Source: Fimbriiglobus sp. | GTDB lineage: Bacteria; Planctomycetota; Planctomycetia; Gemmatales; Gemmataceae | Direction: 5' to 3' | Length of the DNA stretch: 9,958 nucleotides | Assembly (NCBI GenBank): GCA_025352585.1 | Contig: JANXTD010000082.1 | Location: 1-9,958 of the forward strand | Program-made: the position numbers and the translations under genes | Part shown: piece by piece, positions 1 to 4,745 of the stretch | Numbering within the stretch: position 1 is the stretch's first letter | Layout: each line of letters begins with the position of its first letter | The notes under the pieces: model-generated | Told to the model about the DNA's origin: nothing | The model's input: the letters and a program-made list of their open reading frames with translations, nothing else | The model's database searches: none

Positions 1-186
1 CCCGCGGTGAAGAAGAACGCCTCAGGACGACCCTGCCCTGTCCGCTCTATCACAAAAGCCCCGATCGCTCGGGGCTCCCCTCACGCAGCTAAAACTAATA
101 CGCGAAGGCGGAGCAAGCAAGCACACTGCAGTTACGCGATAAAGACGCACCTTCGGTCAGTTCGTAACATCCCCGCCGACATTGCC
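1..186. other. Non-coding left edge
   Basis: A plus-strand frame is open across this stretch and runs into the GGDEF remnant, but its translation is rich in Arg, Lys, Ser and Thr, resembles no domain I know, and crosses the hairpin at 57-76. The bases at 85-170 also look less GC-rich than the rest of the window. I looked for a tRNA or tmRNA here on both strands and found neither an acceptor/T-arm pattern nor a tag reading frame. Apart from the hairpin I see nothing definable. Confidence 0.4.
51..76 (-). terminator. Intrinsic-terminator-like hairpin facing left
   Basis: Positions 57-64 (AGCCCCGA) and 69-76 (TCGGGGCT) form a perfect 8-bp stem around the 4-nt loop TCGC. Read on the minus strand, the stem is followed at once by TTTTGTG, a short U-tract, so the polarity fits a terminator for leftward transcripts. 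The plus-strand exit (CCCCTC) has no U-tract. The nearest leftward gene is queC, which ends at 488, so it would end that transcript only after about 410 nt. It may instead be a dispersed repeat or serve a gene outside the window. Confidence 0.5.
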
Positions 187-474
187 ATGCAGAGAACGCC
201 GGGATACGATGCGGCGATGTTCACCGACCTCCTCCCGCAAAGCGTGTACGCCGCCGCCGAGCGCATTCGCCGGGCGGTAGCGCACGCCCGCTGGCAGCAC
301 ATCCCCGTGACGGCGAGCTTCGGCTGCGCGACCTGGACGCCTGCTAGCGGCCGCCCCCCCGCGGAGCTGCTCGCCGACGCCGACCGGGCGCTCTACCAGA
401 GCAAGCGCGACGGCCGCAACCGCGTGACGCACCGCGCCGACATGCCCGAGGCCGTCGCCGTGTCGGCGGGCTGA
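187..474 (+). pseudogene. Decayed GGDEF (diguanylate cyclase) domain, C-terminal half
   Basis: GGDEF proteins make cyclic-di-GMP from two GTP. The reading frame from ATG 187 ends with features of the second half of the domain: LLPQS, AAERIRRAVA, the beta-strand VTASFGCATW and the terminal ADRALYQSKRDGRNRV. The stretch YDAAMFTDLLP aligns without gaps to the usual YGGDEF-x-x-LLP, so the signature itself reads DAAMF and the catalytic acidic residues are gone. Everything N-terminal (first half of the domain and any sensory module) is missing, and the upstream sequence is unrelated. The frame stays open to the left window edge and ATG 187 is only a convenient boundary. The gene is tail-to-tail with queC, 13 bp away. 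I infer a pseudogene; a small non-catalytic protein is possible but unlikely. Confidence 0.68.
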
Positions 475-487
475 TTCCCGGCGACAA

Positions 488-1153
488 TCACGTCACATAC
501 CCCGTCGGGTCCGGCACCCCCGCCTCGGCGAACGCGGCGCGGCGGTCGAGGCAGGTGCCGCAGCGGCCGCAGTGAATGTCCCCGCCGGCGTAGCAACTCC
601 ACGTCGTCCCCAGCGGCACGCCCAACGCGACGGCCCGCCGCACGATGTCGGCCTTCGACCACGCCACGAACGGGGCCAGCACCGCCAGCGGCCGCGCGTC
701 GCACGCCATAGCCGCCGCGTGCATCGCCGCCGCGAACTCAGGCCGGCAGTCGGGGTACGGCGTGTACGCGCCGCCGTGTGCCCCGAACGCCACCGCGTCG
801 CCGCCCTCGGCCGACGCCCAGGCTAGTGCCACCGCGAGCAAGACCATGTTGCGGTTCGGCACGACCGTGAGCGCCATCGTCGCCGGCGAGTACGCGCCGT
901 CGGGCACCTCGACGGTCGCGTCCGTGAGACTGTTCGCGCCGAAGAAGCCGGCGAGGCTGCGCAGGTCGAGCACGCGGTGTTCGACGCCCAAGTCCGCTGC
1001 AATCGCCCGCGCCGCGGCGAGTTCGGCCGCGCGGTGCCGATGGCCGTAATCGACGGACAGTGCCCGCACCTCGTCGCCAGCGGCGCGCTGGTGGTAGAGC
1101 AGCGTCGTCGAGTCGAGGCCGCCGGAGAAGACGACGATGGTGCGTTGCGGCAT
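488..1153 (-). CDS. queC: 7-cyano-7-deazaguanine (preQ0) synthase QueC
   Basis: QueC converts 7-carboxy-7-deazaguanine plus ammonia to preQ0 using ATP, a cytosolic step toward the tRNA base queuosine; preQ0 can also feed DNA 7-deazaguanine modification. The 221-residue product has the PP-loop ATPase motif SGGLDS at residues 10-15, VPNRNM at 98-103, YPDCRPEF at 133-140, and a C-terminal zinc site of Cys187, Cys195, Cys198 and Cys201 (CX7CX2CX2C). The length is normal for the family. The ATG at 1153 is chosen because family members begin a few residues before the VVFSGG strand; the frame stays open 21 codons further upstream, but that extension is low-complexity and would cross the promoter. 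There is no Shine-Dalgarno; TACAAT lies 6 nt before the ATG, suggesting a leaderless mRNA. No queD, queE or queF is nearby. Identification is secure. Confidence 0.95.
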   Translation of the reverse strand: MPQRTIVVFSGGLDSTTLLYHQRAAGDEVRALSVDYGHRHRAAELAAARAIAADLGVEHRVLDLRSLAGFFGANSLTDATVEVPDGAYSPATMALTVVPNRNMVLLAVALAWASAEGGDAVAFGAHGGAYTPYPDCRPEFAAAMHAAAMACDARPLAVLAPFVAWSKADIVRRAVALGVPLGTTWSCYAGGDIHCGRCGTCLDRRAAFAEAGVPDPTGYVT

Positions 1154-1158
1154 GGGGG

Positions 1159-1198
1159 GATTGTAGCAGTCGCCACGACCGCGGGATCGGCTACAATC
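1159..1198. promoter_or_regulatory. Symmetric divergent promoter region, queC / DUF4198 gene
   Basis: GATTGTAGC at 1159-1167 and GCTACAATC at 1190-1198 form a perfect 9-bp inverted repeat separated by 22 nt. Each arm carries the hexamer TACAAT (5 of 6 to TATAAT): on the plus strand at 1193-1198, and on the minus strand at 1165-1160. For the plus-strand gene a weak -35, TCGCCA at 1170-1175, lies 17 nt upstream, predicting transcription from about 1205. For queC no -35 is recognisable, and the expected start, 7 nt past the hexamer, is the A of its ATG at 1153. The symmetry may simply be two -10 boxes back to back, or an operator shared by both genes. Confidence 0.5.
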
Positions 1199-1232
1199 GC
1201 CTCGCCCTTCCTGCACACTCCGGAGTCTCCCG

Positions 1233-1898
1233 ATGCGTTACCTCGTCGCGTCGCTGGTCCTGGCCGCCGCCCCGCTCGTGGCCGTCGCCCACATGGTCTA
1301 CATCGTCCCCAACGCCGACGGCCCAGGCGCGGTCGTCGTCTTCAGCGACACCCTCGCGGCCGACCCCAAGGTCGCCATGACCAAGGTCCACGGGCTGAAA
1401 CTGACCGCCCGCTCCGAGGCCGGAAAGGAGACGCCGGTCGAGTTGGCGACGGCCGAGCACCAACTCACCGCCGCGGCCGGCTTCGACGGCGCGAAGGTCG
1501 TGTATGGCAGCGTCGTCTACGGGTTCGCGTCGAAGGCCGAGGTGCCGGCGCTGATCGTCTACCACCCCAAGTTCGTCGCCGCCGGGGTGACCGGCAAGGA
1601 GGCGACCGTCGGCGAGAAGTGCGCGCTGGAAATCGTCCCGGTGACCGTCGGCGGCAAGACGCGCTTCCAACTGCTCGCGGCCGGCAAGCCGGTCGAGAAC
1701 GGCGAGGGGACGGTGACGCGGCCGGACGGCAAGAAGGAGCCGTTCAAGACGGACAAGGACGGCTTCACCGCGGCCTTCGAGGCGACCGGCCGTTACGCAG
1801 CCTACCTGCGTCACACCGAGGCGAAGCCGGGCGAGCACGAGGGCAAGAAGTACGCCGAGGCGAAGCACTACGCGACACTCGTCGTCGATGTGAAGTGA
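1233..1898 (+). CDS. Exported DUF4198-type protein
   Basis: The 221-residue product starts with a short signal peptide (residues 1-19, ending Ala-Val-Ala), so cleavage would leave His20 as the new N-terminus (HMVYIVP). DUF4198 proteins are periplasmic, related to the NikM/NikK-type metal-uptake domains, and commonly begin with His just after the signal; metal binding or transport is therefore plausible but not proven. The C-terminal block from ATGRYAAYLRH to GEHEGKKYAEAKHYATLVV resembles the end of that family (gE-dGk-Y-hYaTlvv). The start is ATG 1233 with GGAG at 1222-1225, 7 nt upstream, behind the TACAAT promoter at 1193-1198. Its stop overlaps the GTG of the next, broken gene by 3 nt. No transporter or TonB-dependent receptor gene is adjacent to name a substrate. 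Confidence 0.72.
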   Translation: MRYLVASLVLAAAPLVAVAHMVYIVPNADGPGAVVVFSDTLAADPKVAMTKVHGLKLTARSEAGKETPVELATAEHQLTAAAGFDGAKVVYGSVVYGFASKAEVPALIVYHPKFVAAGVTGKEATVGEKCALEIVPVTVGGKTRFQLLAAGKPVENGEGTVTRPDGKKEPFKTDKDGFTAAFEATGRYAAYLRHTEAKPGEHEGKKYAEAKHYATLVVDVK

Positions 1899-2935
1899 CC
1901 GAGAAAGCGACACTCTCCCGCCGCCTCTTCCGCAACCCCCGGCCGACTGTGAGCGTGCGTCCCACGACGCGGCTGGGCGTGACGCAGTTGGAGGCCCGCG
2001 ACGTGCCGACGCTCTCCCTCGTGTCGCTGGCCGCCGGCGAAACCGGCGCGGGCACCAAGAGCGACGCCGGGCCGAGCACAGCGGCTCGTTCACCGCTTCG
2101 ACCGCCTACGTCGAGGCCGCCACGCCAGCGGGGGCGGTGGCGTTGGGCCTGTCCGGGTCGCTGACCGTCACCCTGCCGTGGTCGCCCGCCGACACCAAGA
2201 CCGACACGATGGGAGTCGGTCAAGTTGGCGTCAGCAAGGACGACCACTGGCCGTTCCCGCTCGTGCCGGTGCCGGACGACCACGACCAACTCCAGGCCGA
2301 CGACCTGGCGAACATTTCCTACTGTGGCTGAGGTTCCAACGACCGCATTTACGAGCTGACGGTCCAGAACGTTGAAACGGTCGCCGGGGTGACGCGGACG
2401 GACGCGAACTACGACGGCATCCAGACCCCCGACGAACCGCTGGTGCCAGGGCTGTCGGTGCGACTGATGAAGGGCGGCGTGGCCGAGGGCAACCCCATGA
2501 CGACGGGGTCCGACGGCGCATACTCCTTCTTGTTCGCGCGGGACTCGGCCGCGGAGTACACAGTCCAGTTCGAGCAGCTTACAGGTCACATGTTTGCCGA
2601 CGCCTGCAAGGTTGCCGACTACACCGTCGATAGCGACGCTGAGGCTAACGGGATCACGCTCCCGGTTGCCTCCCCGTCGGCACGCAACGTGTTCATCAGC
2701 GCCGCGTTGGCTGGGCAGTTGAAGGCCGACATCGACATCGCGGGCAAGATCAAAGTCGGTACGACGGAGTCCGTTTTTACCGAAGAGGACGAGGACACCA
2801 TCGGCGGCCTCGTCCTCATGAACTCGAACAGCAACAATGCGCTCCGCAAGAAGGTAACTACCCAGCAAATCTTGGACGCGAACAACGCACCGGTTCCGAA
2901 CGTGAAAGTCGAAGTGTCCGGGAAGGCTCGCACCG
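1895..2935 (+). pseudogene. Broken surface protein with SdrD/Cna-B-like repeat domain
   Basis: From GTG 1895 the frame encodes a basic N-terminus with RLGVTQLEARDVPTLSL, the leader typical of secreted planctomycete proteins. Coding sense then moves to another frame between about 2065 and 2080, continuing as SGSFTASTAYVEAATPAG. It meets an in-frame TGA at 2329-2331 (context YCG-stop-GSNDRIYEL, where TGG Trp would restore the frame). It resumes with NDRIYELTVQN and an SdrD/Cna-B-like module: DANYDGIQTPDEP, GLSVRLMKGG, TGSDGAYSF, AEYTVQFEQLTGHMF (about 2398-2600). The frame stays protein-like to VKVEVSGK near 2930, where transposase-derived sequence begins. Such domains are stiff beta-sandwich stalks of surface or extracellular proteins. 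Frameshift, nonsense codon and lost 3' end together indicate a dead gene. The original size is unknown. The part after 2500 looks less GC-rich than its neighbours. Confidence 0.7.
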
Positions 2936-3175
2936 GCGTCGGGCGGCGGCGGTCCGCACGGGGGACGTTGAGAGGGAGGCCCGGATGGCCTCGGCGTGGG
3001 CGGCCAGGTCGCTGACGGGGCCGACCACGTCCCAGCGTCGGAGGCCGTCCAGGCCGCCGTCGCGGTAGGCGGCCACGTAGAGCCGGACGGTGGCCCGGCC
3101 GAGGCTGCGGTGGCGCGGGTGACGCCGCAGTGGAGCAGTCGCAGGACGAGCATCTCGCGGCGGACGGGTGGGTGC
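2925..3175 (-). mobile_element. IS630-type transposase relic, N-terminal HTH fragment
   Basis: Read on the minus strand, two frames together give the N-terminal helix-turn-helix part of an IS630-like transposase: first HPPVRREMLVLRLLHCGVT (about 3172-3115), then after a frameshift near 3105 SLGRATVRLYVAAYRDGG, LDGLRRWDVVGPVSDLAAH and AEAIRASLSTSPVRTAA (about 3105-2945). A further piece, RRRPTPVRAF, in yet another frame around 2925-2950 looks like the following family segment after an internal deletion. The DDE catalytic domain is absent, so it cannot transpose. It sits at the point where the surface-protein gene stops making sense, so an insertion followed by deletion probably removed that gene's 3' end. 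I see no clear terminal inverted repeat, so the element limits are approximate. Confidence 0.62.
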
Positions 3176-3224
3176 CGAGGACGACATCGGTCAGCGGGGC
3201 GACGAGCTGACTGAAGCCGACGCC

Positions 3225-3245
3225 CCGGTGGGGTACCCTCACCGG
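3225..3245. repeat. Near-palindromic hairpin right of the IS relic
   Basis: CCGGTG at 3225-3230 pairs with CACCGG at 3240-3245, and the stem continues through one G-T pair to GG/CC around a 3-nt loop centred on 3235. The core GGGTACCC (3231-3238) is itself a perfect palindrome. Neither side is followed by a T-run, so it is a poor intrinsic terminator. It could be a decayed IS end, since IS630 elements target TA and a TA lies at 3234-3235, or an operator for the methyltransferase gene 83 bp downstream. Confidence 0.4.
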
Positions 3246-3315
3246 CCGCACCGTCAAAGGGGCAGGACTGTCGTCCCCCGCTTGCCAGGCTCGCACACGA
3301 CACGCCGGCGGCCTG

Positions 3316-3321
3316 TACCAT
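3316..3321 (+). promoter_or_regulatory. Putative -10 box of a leaderless methyltransferase mRNA
   Basis: TACCAT at 3316-3321 (4 of 6 to TATAAT) is followed by 6 nt (GAGCGC) and then the ATG at 3328. Transcription starting 7 nt after the hexamer would begin on the A of that ATG. There is no purine-rich ribosome-binding site between. The spacing is identical to that before queC. A TTGCCA at 3282-3287 resembles a -35 but lies 28 nt away, too far to pair with this box. Confidence 0.45.
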
Positions 3322-3327
3322 GAGCGC

Positions 3328-4551
3328 ATGAAGCCAACGCCCTCCGACTCGCCCGCCGCTGCTGTGCTCGCCGCGGTGCTCTCCGACCCGTTCGTCCGCG
3401 CGAGCTTCGCCGGGGCCACCCGCGCGGGGGCCAGCCCCTGGGAGCGCGTCGCCGTGCGGCCGGTCGAGTTGCAGGGCGTCAAGCACTGGCAAGTCGCCTC
3501 GTTCGACGGCCGCAAGACGCAGACGAAGAACCTCGCCGACCCCACGGCGGTGCTGACGGAGTTGCTGGCGCTGCAATTCGCGGGGGTTCACGTCACCACG
3601 ACCGCCGAGGAACTCGACCTGCGCACGACCAAGAAGGGGGCGGTCACGCTGTCGCGGCGTGCGGCCGGGAGCGCGCCGGCCGAGTTGACGCACAACCGCC
3701 TCAAGGACGTGCCGCTGCCGGAGGGCCGGGCCGACCGCGTGCTCGAAGTCATGGGCATCCTCACGGCCGGCGGCGTCGTCAAGCCGACGATGCGGGCCAA
3801 GTACACGCAGATCAACGAGTTCTTGAAGCAACTCACGCACGCCCTCGCCCCGTCCGGGTTGCGCGAACTCGGCCGGCCGCTGACGGTCCTCGATTGCGGC
3901 TGCGGGGCGAGTTACCTCACCATCGCGGCGCACCACTACCTCAACGACATCCTCGGCATTCGCGCGACCCTTCTCGGCGTCGATATCAACGAGGAGTTCA
4001 TCCGCAAGAGCGTCAACCGGGCCGACAAGTTGACCGGCGCGGGGCCGAGCTTTGCCTGCCAGCCGATCGGCGCGGCCGACGTGCCGGCCGACATCGTCCT
4101 GGCGCTGCACGCCTGCGACACCGCCACCGACGACGCGCTGGCGCAGGCGGTGCGCAGCGGGGCGCGGCTGGTCCTGAGCGTGCCGTGTTGCCACCACGCG
4201 CTGAACGCCGAACTCGCCGCCGCGGGGCCGGCCGCCGCGCTCGCGCCGCTGTTCCGCCACGGCATCTTGCGCGAGCGCACCGCCGACCTCGTGACCGACG
4301 CGTTCCGCGCGGCGGCGCTGCGGGTCATGGGCTACCGCACCGACGTGGTCGAGTTCGTCAGCCCGGAGCACACGGCCCGCAACCTGATGATCCGCGCGAC
4401 CCTGGGCAACTCCGTCAACCCGGACGCGGCGGCGGAGTACGTCGCCCTGCGCGACTTCTGGGGCGTCACGCCCACCATCGAGCGCCGGCTGGGCGAGGCG
4501 TTCGCGTCGCGGCTGACGACAGTCACCGCACCGGTGTTAACGCCTGGATAG
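3328..4551 (+). CDS. SAM-dependent methyltransferase, Methyltransf_32-like
   Basis: The 407-residue product has a Rossmann methyltransferase fold in its second half: motif I VLDCGCG at residues 187-193 (the SAM-binding glycine loop), GVDIN at 217-221 (acidic end of the second strand), LHACDTATD at 260-268 and VPCCHH at 285-290. The HACD and PCCHH pair parallels the HACGD and CCYH blocks of eukaryotic METTL25/GSTCD-type proteins (Methyltransf_32), which is the basis for the family call. The N-terminal 170 or so residues are unassigned and may bind the substrate; RNA is one possibility but the substrate is unknown. The ATG at 3328 is chosen because TACCAT lies 6 nt upstream, suggesting a leaderless transcript; another ATG at 3320 is out of frame. 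No partner gene is obvious: an IS relic lies upstream and a separately promoted regulator downstream. Confidence 0.85.
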   Translation: MKPTPSDSPAAAVLAAVLSDPFVRASFAGATRAGASPWERVAVRPVELQGVKHWQVASFDGRKTQTKNLADPTAVLTELLALQFAGVHVTTTAEELDLRTTKKGAVTLSRRAAGSAPAELTHNRLKDVPLPEGRADRVLEVMGILTAGGVVKPTMRAKYTQINEFLKQLTHALAPSGLRELGRPLTVLDCGCGASYLTIAAHHYLNDILGIRATLLGVDINEEFIRKSVNRADKLTGAGPSFACQPIGAADVPADIVLALHACDTATDDALAQAVRSGARLVLSVPCCHHALNAELAAAGPAAALAPLFRHGILRERTADLVTDAFRAAALRVMGYRTDVVEFVSPEHTARNLMIRATLGNSVNPDAAAEYVALRDFWGVTPTIERRLGEAFASRLTTVTAPVLTPG

Positions 4552-4552
4552 T

Positions 4553-4586
4553 CTTTGCCGATTCCCCGGCGAATCGGTTGGCAAAG
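4553..4586. promoter_or_regulatory. Bulged dyad after the methyltransferase stop, over the -35 box
   Basis: CTTTGC (4553-4558) plus CGATTC (4559-4564) pair with GAATCG (4571-4576) and GCAAAG (4581-4586): 12 bp, a 6-nt loop and a 4-nt bulge (4577-4580). It starts 2 nt after the methyltransferase stop codon. No T-run follows, so it is not a classic intrinsic terminator, although it could still weaken read-through. The right arm overlaps the TTGGCA -35 element at 4578-4583, so a protein bound to the dyad would block the activator gene's promoter. Confidence 0.45.
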
Positions 4587-4606
4587 GGCTAACGAAGAGA
4601 TACAGT
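4578..4606 (+). promoter_or_regulatory. Sigma-70-type promoter for the AAA+ activator gene
   Basis: TTGGCA at 4578-4583 (5 of 6 to TTGACA) is followed after exactly 17 nt by TACAGT at 4601-4606 (4 of 6 to TATAAT). The predicted start is near 4613, leaving a leader of about 130 nt before ATG 4746. The leader is C-rich with no obvious ORF or riboswitch-like fold. GGGAG at 4731-4735 is the likely ribosome-binding site, 10 nt before the ATG. Confidence 0.5.
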
Positions 4607-4745
4607 CGTTCGCCCAGCCCGCGTCGGAACCCGGTGCCCCCTCACCGCGACGCCGGCCGCCCCACCTCCCGTCCTGGACCGCGCCAACAGCCGTCCGGCC
4701 CGCCCCCGCTCGCACGGGGTCGCCCGGACCGGGAGAAGTACGCCC

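Noticed and set aside
80..190. Possible tRNA or tmRNA in the AT-richer left edge
   Set aside because: No cloverleaf, T-loop or CCA-type acceptor could be drawn, and no tag reading frame was found on either strand.
488..1153. Part of a DNA 7-deazaguanine modification (dpd) island
   Set aside because: Only queC is present; no dpdA-like transglycosylase, helicase or other dpd gene is in the window, so the ordinary queuosine role is the simpler reading.
977..1894. Upstream part of a 395-codon plus-strand frame that continues into the LEARDVPT leader
   Set aside because: The part before 1895 is antisense to queC and out of frame in the DUF4198 gene, with Arg/Gly-rich translation; only the segment from GTG 1895 looks like protein.
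1765..4371. An 868-codon open frame on the minus strand
   Set aside because: It runs antisense to the DUF4198 gene end, the broken surface gene and the methyltransferase, and its translation is Arg/Gly/Asp/Val-rich with no domain. It is a GC-rich shadow; only the short transposase-like part near 3115-3172 is real homology.
4552..4745. A sigma-54 (-24/-12) promoter ahead of the activator
   Set aside because: TTGGCA at 4578 is not followed by a GC at the needed spacing; a sigma-70-type pairing with TACAGT fits better.
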